Origin: a bacterium
GTDB lineage: Bacteria; Verrucomicrobiota; Verrucomicrobiia; Limisphaerales; UBA11358
DNA: 64,000 bases
NCBI GenBank assembly: GCA_021780905.1
Contig: JAJXXW010000028.1
Span: forward strand, 1 to 64,000
Direction of reading: 5' to 3'
Positions within the stretch are counted from its first letter, which is position 1; each line of letters starts with the position of its first letter. Made by a program: the position numbers and the translations under genes. The notes beneath the pieces are model-generated. The model did no database searches and was not told where the DNA came from. It saw only the letters and a program-made list of their open reading frames with translations. Shown here one piece after another: positions 1 through 7,560 of the stretch.

Positions 1-235
1 GCACGCATTGGTTGAGGTTGATCACTGTCAGAAAGTCCGGCTGGGCTTGGGGTTTTCCGCGCATGACTTACAGACAAACTTCAACTTCGCTGGTTCAAAC
101 GTTTTTCAACAAACTGCTAACATTATAGGCAGTCGCCGAAAAAGTTCGGGGTGAAAGTGAAGAAAAGATCAGATCGCCGGTAGCAAAGAATCTTCGGGAC
201 CCTAAAATGATAGTGGGCCTTAAGTGGCCTGACCT

Positions 236-1459
236 ATGACAGACATAATAACCCTACTGCAACCGGCAGTGTTTTTGGGGTGGCCGCTTAAAACCAAAGG
301 CTCGCTCCGGCGCTGGAAACATCTGAAACAATCCGACATGACCCCTGCCTATCTGAAACGGCTGGAAGAGGGCAATGTCGGCGTCGCGTTTGGCGCTGTA
401 TCCGCCGATCCCGGTGGACATGTGCTCGCCGGTATTGACCTCGACCGGGCCGATGTCGTCGAGGCATTCTTGGCCGCCAATCCCCAGTTGCAAGAAAATG
501 GCTGGCTCTCGCGTGGCCGGCCGGATCGAATGTTGGTCATCATCCGCATCAATGGGAACTATCCCAAAAGTTGCAAGCTGTTGGACGGTGACAAGCGCCC
601 CGTGGGTGAATGGCGCGTGGATGGTTGCCAAAGCATCATCCCGCCCAGCCTCCATCCCGATACCGACCAACCCTATGAACTGGTTTCCGCCAAGCCTCCG
701 CTACTGCTCTTCTTTGCCGACATCCACTGGCCTGCTGGGGTCTCTCTGACTGCCCCTGATGGAACATCCAGTAACGATCCAAATACCCACTTACTGAGTA
801 ATACTGAGTATCTGAAAACCGTATCCGAAGAGCGTATCGAAAATCCGTATCCCAAATCCGTATCTGAAAAGCGTATTTCAAAACCGTATTCGGAAACCGT
901 ATTTGAAAACCGTAACATGGACATTGAATCGCTGGTATCGCCCTTCATCGTGCCGATGCGGGGCCACAGCAACCGGCTGCTTATGGGACTGGCCCGGCGG
1001 GTGAAGCAACTCACGCTGGCCGGGCAACCAGTGGATACGCGGGCGGTGTTTTTGACCTGGTGGGAGTCGTCGTCTGCCAATGTGGACCCGAAACAAACGG
1101 CGGATGAATTTCTGGAACGGTTCCGCTACGCGGTGGAAAAATCCACCGGCGGAACGGACCTCGTCAATCTCTGGCATCAAGCCAGCGAGGTGGCCGCTCC
1201 CGGTTCGGAAAAACTTCTGGATGACCGGCTCAAACGATTGGCCGGTCTATGCCACTTGCTGCATCAGGCCAACCTTGCCAAAGGGCACGATGGATTTCAT
1301 CTGTCGTGCCGGACAGCGGCGGATTTGTTCGGGGTGAAACCGATGGACGCGTGGCGGTGGCTGGGGTGTCTGGTCAAACAAGGATTGCTGGAACAAGTGA
1401 AGAAGGGCGAGATATTTTCCACGAGCGGTGTCGCCAGCGAGTATCGCTATGCAGGGTGA
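236..1459 (+). CDS. Bifunctional primase-polymerase-like replication protein
   Basis: A 407-aa protein whose first ~170 residues look like an archaeo-eukaryotic primase (prim-pol) domain. The acidic motif GIDLD (D68, D70) lies in a hydrophobic strand, and the second motif SLHP (H140) follows a glycine-rich 'EWRVDGCQSIIPPSLHP' segment typical of these domains. Residues ~194-227 form a charged repeat linker (KTVSEERIENPYP, then KSVSEKRISKPYS), and the C-terminal ~180 residues are helical and unassigned. By family it would prime or extend DNA for a plasmid, phage or satellite. It is followed by a small co-directional gene, and a helicase-like gene faces it. The start has only a weak Shine-Dalgarno. 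The primase assignment rests on motifs; the C-terminal function is unknown. Confidence 0.7.
   Translation: MTDIITLLQPAVFLGWPLKTKGSLRRWKHLKQSDMTPAYLKRLEEGNVGVAFGAVSADPGGHVLAGIDLDRADVVEAFLAANPQLQENGWLSRGRPDRMLVIIRINGNYPKSCKLLDGDKRPVGEWRVDGCQSIIPPSLHPDTDQPYELVSAKPPLLLFFADIHWPAGVSLTAPDGTSSNDPNTHLLSNTEYLKTVSEERIENPYPKSVSEKRISKPYSETVFENRNMDIESLVSPFIVPMRGHSNRLLMGLARRVKQLTLAGQPVDTRAVFLTWWESSSANVDPKQTADEFLERFRYAVEKSTGGTDLVNLWHQASEVAAPGSEKLLDDRLKRLAGLCHLLHQANLAKGHDGFHLSCRTAADLFGVKPMDAWRWLGCLVKQGLLEQVKKGEIFSTSGVASEYRYAG
814..916. repeat. Eight ~13-bp iteron-like direct repeats inside the primase gene
   Basis: Eight consecutive copies of a unit close to GAAAACCGTATYY start at 814, 827, 839, 853, 866, 879, 892 and 905. 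Unit lengths are 13, 12, 14, 13, 13, 13, 13 and 12 bp, so the DNA period is not a codon multiple. Three units equal 39 bp, which appears in the protein as a 13-residue repeat. Two copies of TACTGAGTA lie just upstream (792-800, 802-810). Tandem sites of this size inside a replication gene resemble the iterons of an origin, as in lambda gene O. That role is inferred. Confidence 0.75.
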
Positions 1460-1549
1460 CAGGTGCGGGGTGATGGTCAGTGGTCATAGGTGGACGCGGG
1501 GTGGTTTGGGGGTTCTACCGCTCCGCGTCCAAATAAAATAAGGCAGTCA

Positions 1550-1771
1550 ATGACGATTCTAAATCTGTATCAACTCGACCCAAAACTGGCGGCGAAGATT
1601 CGCGAGCTGATTGAAACGGCCATGCGTTCGAGCAAGCCGCCGTTGAAGAATAAACTCCATGGTATATTGGAAGAATTGGACGAAGCCTACCGCAATTGGG
1701 AGGAAATTGACGATTGGACCGAGCCGGAGAAACCTGAAGCCGTGGAGCCATTCGACCCGTTCGATTTGTGA
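1550..1771 (+). CDS. Small acidic hypothetical protein
   Basis: A 73-aa product counted from the ATG at 1550. The frame is open from 1490, but the upstream part has no sensible start context. It is strongly acidic toward the C-terminus (EELDEAYRNWEEIDDWTEPEKPEAVEPFDPF) with a predicted amphipathic helix before it. It lies about 90 bp downstream of the primase gene on the same strand, so it is probably an accessory gene of the same element. No family was recognised. A short acidic protein beside a replication gene could be a DNA mimic or replication modulator, but nothing in the sequence proves this. Confidence 0.5.
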   Translation: MTILNLYQLDPKLAAKIRELIETAMRSSKPPLKNKLHGILEELDEAYRNWEEIDDWTEPEKPEAVEPFDPFDL

Positions 1772-1805
1772 AAAAAAAGCCAGCCCCCGGTGAAGGGGGC
1801 TGGCT
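1771..1805 (-). terminator. Rho-independent terminator of the helicase gene
   Basis: A perfect 11-bp stem (1778-1788 with 1795-1805) and a 6-nt loop. Read on the minus strand, the hairpin is followed by eight Ts (complement of the A-run at 1771-1778). It lies 18 bp past the stop of the minus-strand helicase gene. It could also block plus-strand read-through, but lacks a T-run on that side. Confidence 0.85.
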
Positions 1806-1822
1806 CTGGTTCCGATAGAATT

Positions 1823-3913
1823 TTAATCGGTAGATTCGATTTCATCCAACGCGGCACTGGCAGGTGTCGCTGGCAGGGGCGTCGCCGGTTCGGTGGCCGG
1901 AGTTGCCGGCGAAGGGCCGGCGGCGGTAGAACCGAGTTCAAATACATAGACTTTCGATTTGAAACTCCCTCCCTTGCTGTCCTTGCGTTCAACCGACCGC
2001 TCGAAGCGACTCACCTTGTAAACGTCGGTGGTGATTGTCGCGTCATCGCCAAAGGCGCGTGCCATGGTCATGCCGATGGCTTTGGTGGCGGCTTCGTCGT
2101 CGCCTACCATTCGCAATCCAGGGATGGTGAGGCCGGCATCGAAGGCAATCTCGGCCAACTGACCGGCCTTCAAGGGCACCTTCAATTTATTTCGTGCGGC
2201 CACGGCAATCGCCAACTGGCGGAGGAATGTCATCGCCGGGCTGCTCACGCGCTTCTTTTCTTCCTCCATTTTTTCCAGAACCGGCGGCAGTTTGAAAATA
2301 TTCTGCACAATCCAGTCAAGGTTCCGTGCCCAGGTCGTGTAGCTATTGTAAGACACGTTCGTCGTTGGGCACCCTGCGTTTATCCATTCCGATGCGATCG
2401 CATAGATTGCCGCCAGGTATTTCTTCGAGTTGGCACGGACGTGTTCCAGCAGGCTGCCTTCACTGTATTTCTGGAACGGGTAGCCATCTGGCTGTTTGCG
2501 CAACCGGATGAAAATTGTCCGGTTCGCCTGGTCGGGCGTCAATTCACATCCGTTGCTGGTCAGAGCCAGCGTGTAGTAGCGGGGATCTACTCCGCGAGGT
2601 TCCTGATATGGCAACCGGATGGGAACCATGCCACTCCGGGCGGTCATGAATGATTCCAATGCCGCCGAGTCCAGTTTGCCCCGCCAGTTATCAAACATCA
2701 CCAACGGATTACCCCGCCCCAGAGCGGTATAGAAGCTTTCATCTTGACCCCCGACCCCGCGCCCTTCGTGTTTTGGAACATAGGATATTTCGAGGTTGAA
2801 AATGGCCGCCAAAATATCCACCAGATACCCCTTGCCGGTCGCAGACTTGTCAGCCTCGATGTAAAACATGGGCACCTCGGTCTGCATCACCCTGCCGGTC
2901 GTCAGAGCCATGGTCAAGAACATGGCCATTGCGCGGGATTTGTCCGAAGGTGCCTGAAAGCTGAAATCCTTGAACAATTCGTCGAGCGTGCTCACCGCGT
3001 CCGCCAACGGCGGCAATGCCGGCAAATCCTGACGCGGTTTGACCAGAATTTCGCTGTGAGTGTCGTAGCCTTCCAAATGGGGGTGGGCCTTGTTGTCCTT
3101 GACCGTGAGCACGGGAAACGAGACCAATCCGCGCACATTTGACAGCATTTCCTTTTCTGGTGCTTTAAGCAATACCTTCGCCTCGTCATGCTTCATGTTG
3201 GCAGGGAGTTGTTGAGTTCCACCCATCATCCCCCAATCTTCCCGCACTAATTTGGGGCCAAGCTTTTCGGCCAATGAGCGGAATTCATCCGGTTCAATGG
3301 GATGCAGTTCGTAGGTTGAATTCAGATTTTGGACGATACAGACACATGGGCCCTGCCGATAGTAATTGCCGTGGCTGAACATGGTCGGAAAGAGGTCTTT
3401 GGCTGTGTCTGCAAATTTGGTGAATGGCTCATTTGGCAACCGGATGACGTCCGGTAACTTCGGGATCGGTGACCTGCCGCTCGGCACCCCCACTCGGGGT
3501 TGGGTAGTTCTGGAATAGACCGGAGATTTTTTCTGGCTCATTTCATCCAGGACTTTGGTGCGGACAATCCGCACCGCCTTCTTGATGGCGGTCAGCTTGT
3601 GACCCAAACAACCTTGAATCAAATCCAACGCTTCACCTTGACGCAATGGGTCAGATTGAAGCATGGCTGCCATGGTGATCAGGTTTTTCTCGGCCTTGGC
3701 CCGGCTCTCGCCGGTTAATTCCTTCATGGCGCTGGCCTGCTTCTTCACCAGTTCAATAGCGAGGCTTCCTTTCGATTCATCTCCTGACATGGAATGGGCA
3801 TTGCGGCTCAGGTTCCCGAAAAATGCCGGGAACTCGCTTCCGAGCTTGGCGCGGACATCATCCACACCTTTTTCAGGACTGTTTACCGGGATCAAGACAA
3901 GGTTAAGTTTCAT
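1823..3913 (-). CDS. Helicase/primase-type ATPase of a mobile element
   Basis: A 696-aa protein. A P-loop-like segment 'ADKSATGKGYL' lies near residues 352-362, followed by a Walker B-like 'LVMFDN' near 407. Downstream 'LALTSNGCEL' and 'NRTIFIRL' segments resemble the sensor/arginine-finger region of superfamily 3 and phage-type replicative helicases. The Walker A is slightly degenerate. The ~330-residue N-terminal region is unassigned. The start at 3913 follows 40 bp after the TOPRIM-like gene on the same strand. With the primase-polymerase it would make a minimal replication module. The ATPase call is fairly safe; the helicase role is inferred. Confidence 0.6.
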   Translation of the reverse strand: MKLNLVLIPVNSPEKGVDDVRAKLGSEFPAFFGNLSRNAHSMSGDESKGSLAIELVKKQASAMKELTGESRAKAEKNLITMAAMLQSDPLRQGEALDLIQGCLGHKLTAIKKAVRIVRTKVLDEMSQKKSPVYSRTTQPRVGVPSGRSPIPKLPDVIRLPNEPFTKFADTAKDLFPTMFSHGNYYRQGPCVCIVQNLNSTYELHPIEPDEFRSLAEKLGPKLVREDWGMMGGTQQLPANMKHDEAKVLLKAPEKEMLSNVRGLVSFPVLTVKDNKAHPHLEGYDTHSEILVKPRQDLPALPPLADAVSTLDELFKDFSFQAPSDKSRAMAMFLTMALTTGRVMQTEVPMFYIEADKSATGKGYLVDILAAIFNLEISYVPKHEGRGVGGQDESFYTALGRGNPLVMFDNWRGKLDSAALESFMTARSGMVPIRLPYQEPRGVDPRYYTLALTSNGCELTPDQANRTIFIRLRKQPDGYPFQKYSEGSLLEHVRANSKKYLAAIYAIASEWINAGCPTTNVSYNSYTTWARNLDWIVQNIFKLPPVLEKMEEEKKRVSSPAMTFLRQLAIAVAARNKLKVPLKAGQLAEIAFDAGLTIPGLRMVGDDEAATKAIGMTMARAFGDDATITTDVYKVSRFERSVERKDSKGGSFKSKVYVFELGSTAAGPSPATPATEPATPLPATPASAALDEIESTD

Positions 3914-3953
3914 ATTTGTGTAGTGTATTTTGGTGTTGTTGGGTGTTATTTGG

Positions 3954-4670
3954 TTAGTTGTTAATCAGTTTGTGGAGTTTGATGGCGGCGTCAGAGTATT
4001 GATAATTGGTGCACATGTCGGAATCGCCGACGAAATGCACCTGCTCTGGTGCAAGGTGGCCAAGCACGGCCTTGATTTCTTCAAGTAGGACGGTGCTTTT
4101 CTGGCGGCCATAGCCATAGATGCCGCCGAGGCCGATGGCGCAAAACCCGGCTTCGACCAAGGCCAGCGCCTTGAACTCACCTTCGATGAGATACAGCGGC
4201 GTGCCCTTGGAAAAATCCGCCAAGCCCGGTGGCAGGTAGGCGCGCACGGGCGAGCCATATTCCTGATGGTATTTTTGCTTCTCGTTCGGGACATCCATGC
4301 GGATGCGGCCGAATGGCTTGCCGGCATGAACCATGTCCGTGCCGTCGAGGTTATTGTAGGGAATCCACAGGCCAGAATAAGGTTGGCCGGTGCGGTCGAA
4401 CGCAGTCTTGGCGTCGATATGGCAGATACCCGCGCGCTGCAACATGGCATCGCTGATACCGGGCCGAATCGTCGAAATGTTCGGTGTGGGTGCGGGCGGG
4501 GTGGTGGAAAGTGCCGGCACGGGTGTCGGCGGTGTGGAGGTTGTATCGACCGGTTGCGTAGTGGGCGCGGCAGTTTCGTTTTTGATGTGCGGTGTGGTTT
4601 CGGTGGTGTTGTGTGTTTTCATTTGTGGCGTGGGGGGGGTGTTGTTGTGTGTTGTTTGTTTTGGGCACAT
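3954..4670 (-). CDS. TOPRIM/DUF3854-like protein with Thr/Pro-rich N-terminus
   Basis: A 238-aa product from the ATG at 4670. The frame opens further up at 4718, but 4670 sits at the place equivalent to the start of the paralogous upstream gene, behind a GGAGG at about 4691. Residues 1-75 are a low-complexity Thr/Pro/Asn linker. The core has 'IRPGISDAMLQRAGI', then 'LYLIEGEFKALALVEAG' and 'AIGLGGIYGYG', and near the end 'VHFVGDSD'. These are the glutamate and DxD elements expected of TOPRIM-like domains found with plasmid and phage primases (DUF3854 type). It probably works with the adjacent ATPase in replication of the element. Confidence 0.55.
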   Translation of the reverse strand: MCPKQTTHNNTPPTPQMKTHNTTETTPHIKNETAAPTTQPVDTTSTPPTPVPALSTTPPAPTPNISTIRPGISDAMLQRAGICHIDAKTAFDRTGQPYSGLWIPYNNLDGTDMVHAGKPFGRIRMDVPNEKQKYHQEYGSPVRAYLPPGLADFSKGTPLYLIEGEFKALALVEAGFCAIGLGGIYGYGRQKSTVLLEEIKAVLGHLAPEQVHFVGDSDMCTNYQYSDAAIKLHKLINN

Positions 4671-4733
4671 CTGCCATCGAGCAATGTGCCTCCATAAGGA
4701 AATACGTCGCGATTTCACACGGGGGAAAAGCCC
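4649..4733 (-). repeat. 85-bp direct repeat, copy A (leader of TOPRIM-like gene)
   Basis: Roughly 90% identical by eye to 5261-5345. Each copy contains, on the minus strand, a sequence encoding GFSP, an A/G-rich ribosome-binding site (GGAGG here) and the start region of the following gene. The arrangement suggests a duplicated gene-junction unit that also serves as leader. Confidence 0.7.
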
Positions 4734-5281
4734 TCGTTTACATCCGACTTGAGCGCCTTGGCTCGTGCATTGACTTTTTTCATGAGCGCATCGTTAATTC
4801 GATGCGTGCCATACATCGCGAAGCAAAAGTTCTCGAAGGTGCGGAACTGGTTGCGGTAAAGCCGGCGCGAAAATATTTCATACAACGCGCCGAGCGCCTT
4901 CATCATGTCGCCCTGGGCCGAGCGGATTGCTTGGTCCGACAATTTCCTTGCCGCCAACTGGCCGTCAGTCATGGGCGTCAAGTCGTCGGCATCATGCTCG
5001 ACATCTATCGGGGTAATCACCAACTGCCCATCCCGGCCACGACAAATCGCGACCACCATGAGCTTCTGGTCTTGCACTTGAGTCGCCCGCTGCAACAGGG
5101 CGTCACTGGTGCCAGGACGGATGCTGGAAGGAGCCGGCGCTGGCGGCACCGTTGGATTCGATTGCATCGGTGTGAGCGTCGGCGTTTGATGGTTCGCATC
5201 AGTGGTGATGGCGGTTGTTTTGGAGTTTCTAGCTGGTGTTTTGTTTTCCATAGGTGGTGTGTGTTGTTTGTTTTGGCGCAT
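4715..5281 (-). CDS. Hypothetical protein of the integrated element
   Basis: A 188-aa product. The N-terminal ~60 residues are Thr/Pro/Asn-rich, like the next gene. It then shares the motif 'SIRPGTSDALLQRA' with that gene ('TIRPGISDAMLQRA'), so the two are partly paralogous. The C-terminal half is helical ('YEIFSRRLYRNQFRTFENFCFAMYG') and ends GFSPV. It overlaps the long form of the downstream frame by 4 bp and sits in the same minus-strand run as the TOPRIM and helicase genes. Family not recognised. The shared motif suggests binding of a common partner, which is inference. Confidence 0.5.
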   Translation of the reverse strand: MRQNKQHTPPMENKTPARNSKTTAITTDANHQTPTLTPMQSNPTVPPAPAPSSIRPGTSDALLQRATQVQDQKLMVVAICRGRDGQLVITPIDVEHDADDLTPMTDGQLAARKLSDQAIRSAQGDMMKALGALYEIFSRRLYRNQFRTFENFCFAMYGTHRINDALMKKVNARAKALKSDVNEGFSPV

Positions 5282-5345
5282 CTGCCATCGAGCAATGTGC
5301 CTCTATAAGAAAATACGTTGTGATTTCACACCGGGGGAAAAGCCC
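5261..5345 (-). repeat. 85-bp direct repeat, copy B (leader of 4715-5281 gene)
   Basis: Second copy of the repeat at 4649-4733, differing by a few substitutions and two compensating single-base indels. It carries the leader and start codon of the unknown gene ending at 4715. Its distal end still resembles the 'GFSP' coding end of a preceding gene, although no such gene remains upstream. Confidence 0.7.
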
Positions 5346-5689
5346 GTTAAAAAATACCGCAACATGTTTATATTGAGATTTCTATGCGGTTAAGGCTCTA
5401 AAGGTGTGAATCTGCATGTTTGCGGGGAATCACTGGAGTTTCAGCTCAAGTCGAAGTCTTGTTTTTGGACACTTGACGGACTGCTAATCTAAACGAAAAA
5501 TTACTGTCGACCGGCAAATTTGGGCCGGAAATTCAATATTTCACTGAATTCATTGGGTGTTTTGTGCCGCCTTCTTCTGTCCGAATGGTTAATAATTTCA
5601 CGGTTCATAAGGCGGAACAGTTTTTGCTGTAAATCGAGCGGTTTTAACTCCAAAAATAAAAATCTATGCTGCGAGATGTTCAATCGTTG
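5346..5689. other. AT-richer gap with no recognisable gene
   Basis: This region would normally hold the catalytic domain of the integrase if that gene were full length. A 60-codon minus-strand frame (5501-5683) carries none of the Arg, His-x-x-Arg or Tyr motifs. I see no repeat, RNA or gene here. Confidence 0.4.
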
Positions 5690-6232
5690 TCAGAACCAAC
5701 TGCAACCACCAGTCCAAAACGGCCAGGCATTGCTACGGAGCAATTCCTGGCGACAGGCCCAAAGAAAGGCGTTGCTCAAGGTTGTGAGTTCCATGTCCAC
5801 GGCGCGGTTGCCCGTGCCACATTTGATATTTTTCTTCCGCCATTCGTGATACCGGTCGCAAGTTGCCAGCGTCACGGCATCGGTGGCGATGTGTTCCCAA
5901 AATTTCAGGAGCGTTTGGCAGTTCTTCGCCTCCATCGTCAGGGTGCGCCCCTGCCGCTTTTGTTTGTGCCGGTCGGGATAGCCGTGCTTTTCATAGCAAC
6001 GAATCACCTGGCCGGTGGTGACGACGGTTGGTTTCGGAACATACGACGCCTCGCCTTTGACCCGTCGCTTGCGCAACTCCTCGCGGGCGAGCTTCAGGTT
6101 TTTGGTGCCCAGTGAACGCCAAGTTGGGCGGCGGTTGATGATGGGGCGTTCGTAAAGCGTGCCTGAAGAACGGCGATAAATCCCGTCGGCGACGCGAATC
6201 CAGTTTTGAGTAGGCATGATTTTTTGTTTCAT
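5690..6232 (-). pseudogene. Truncated tyrosine recombinase (integrase), catalytic domain missing
   Basis: A 180-aa product. It has an N-terminal arm-binding-like part ('GIYRRSSGTLYERPII', 'RRPTWRSLGTKNLKLAREELRKR'), and a core-binding SAM-like domain follows ('LLKFWEHIATDAVTLATCDRYHEWRKK', 'VDMELTTLSNAFLWACRQ'). It stops at residue 180, before any catalytic residue, where family members run 350-400 aa. It lies about 110 bp from a tRNA-Arg 3' end, the standard attachment position. It is probably a dead remnant fixing the element in place. A role as a DNA-binding regulator cannot be excluded. Confidence 0.65.
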
Positions 6233-6343
6233 GCCGATTTGCGCGTGTCACCCTACTGTATCAGAAACTGTATCTCTCACCAACGCGTCGAAAGTGAGAG
6301 CTGAGAAGCACCTTGATAAAGCCTTGCAGTCATTGGCTTTAAG

Positions 6344-6420
6344 TGGTGCACCCAAGAGGAGTTGAACCTCTAACCTGCTGATCCGTAGTCAGCCGCTCTA
6401 TCCAATTGAGCTATGGGTGC
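6344..6420 (-). tRNA. tRNA-Arg (ACG)
   Basis: Reading the minus strand gives a full cloverleaf. The acceptor is GCACCCA/TGGGTGC, the anticodon stem GCTGA/TCAGC has loop CTACGGA (anticodon ACG), and the T-arm contains GTTCAACTC. An A discriminator is followed by an encoded CCA at 6344-6346. The mobile element borders its 3' end, so this tRNA is the likely integration site. Confidence 0.93.
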
Positions 6421-6678
6421 GTAACCATTGATTTTATTGAAGATTAAACGCCTTTTAACCCTCACAAACTTGACATTTTTATACTTTTGTTTTAAGGACA
6501 AGCGCAATAGAACTTAAACAAGAATCGTAATGGCAAAAAACACCTGTCGCTAGTCTTGTCCGCAATACAGCGTCGAGGACTTATTATGCCAGAATCCGAA
6601 TTAAGGGCAAGTTGATTTGGAAATCCTTGAAGGCCGACACCCTTTCAGTGGCAAAGCTGCGGCTGGGGGGAGGGCGGT

Positions 6679-7015
6679 TCATCCGAGAAGTGTGAGTCTG
6701 GAATGATGGAGTGCATACAGTTTGAGGGTGAAGATGCGTTCGTCGCGGAGGCCATAGGTTTGGCGGAGGAGGGTTTTGATTTTGTTGTTAATGCCATCCA
6801 TGCTTCCGTTGCTGATCCAGTGTTGCCACCAGGCGGGAATGCCGGTCGCATGGCCCAGCAGGGTCTTGCCCAACTGTTGCATCTGACGCACGCCCGAGGC
6901 CATCGCCTAGGCGCACCAAAGGTGAAGATCGGATTTCATCTGCGCGTAGCTGGGCTGTTCCCAAAGCAGGTTCAGCGCCGCCTTCAACAGATAGCCGGTG
7001 TTCAACGGCTCGTTG
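6679..7015 (-). pseudogene. ISL3-family transposase C-terminal remnant
   Basis: The minus-strand frame reads 'LNTGYLLKAALNLLWEQ', then an in-frame amber at about 6907, then 'WWQHWISNGSMDGINNKIK' and 'TYGLRDERIFTLKLYAL'. The NG-x-x-x-GINNKIK-x-x-x-R-x-x-YG block is the hallmark of the DDE domain end in ISL3/IS1001-type transposases. The N-terminal two-thirds is gone. The frame runs straight into a methyltransferase fragment, marking a deletion junction. Confidence 0.65.
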
Positions 7016-7029
7016 TGGTTGAGCGCACA

Positions 7030-7200
7030 CTTTTGCAAAGCACCGAGGAAAACTCCATCGCCACAACTTGGCTCAAGTATTCGTTGCGGTCGCACAACCG
7101 CCACCCAGCGGGTAAGAAATTCAGCCAAATCCGTGTCGGTGTAAAATCCACCACGGAGTTTCTGCGCTGACTCAAATTCAATAAAATCATGGCCGGTTAA
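7030..7200 (-). pseudogene. N-terminal fragment of an N6-adenine DNA methyltransferase
   Basis: The frame encodes 'LRGGFYTDTDLAEFLTRWV' followed by 'RILEPSCGDGVFLGAL'. The first segment is the typical N-terminus of restriction-modification class I methylases, and the second is SAM-binding motif I. No catalytic NPPY motif follows, because the frame fuses to the ISL3 fragment. It is a relic of a lost restriction-modification or similar defence gene. Confidence 0.6.
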
Positions 7201-7560
7201 TTCTAGTTTTTGGACCTGGCGGTTCTGCTCTTGGCTTCTTTTTTCCGCCCGTTGCGGTATGCAACCAGTAATTCGGCCAAGGCTTGCGTGCGAAAAGCAG
7301 TGATTGATTACGCTCGCGAAGATTCTCGGTCGCCTTGCGGAGAAACCAGTCCTTGAGCGTCATACCGTTTTTGGTAACGGCGTTGTAAAGCTCCTCCGGC
7401 GCAAAGTTTGAAGTGGAAAATCGTGGTTCTCGTTCGAAACTGGGTTGGCCGCGTCCAGCGGCGGCGAAACAATCTTCCAAATCGCATGGTAAAACAGAGC
7501 AGGGATTTGGCAATAGAGGGTGAGCCGAACGGACGGGAAATTTCAGAGCATTGATAATAA
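7201..7560. other. Decayed region before korA
   Basis: A minus-strand frame of 108 codons (7187-7513) contains 'FAPEELYNAVTKNGMTLKDWFLRKATENLRERNQ', which looks protein-like but matches nothing I recognise. It has neither a clear start nor a sensible C-terminus. No ribosome-binding site or promoter for korA stands out. Treated as remnant DNA. Confidence 0.35.

Noticed and set aside
6470..6498. TTGACA-N17-TAAGGA promoter-like sequence on the plus strand
   Set aside because: The -10 box is poor and no gene follows downstream on that strand.
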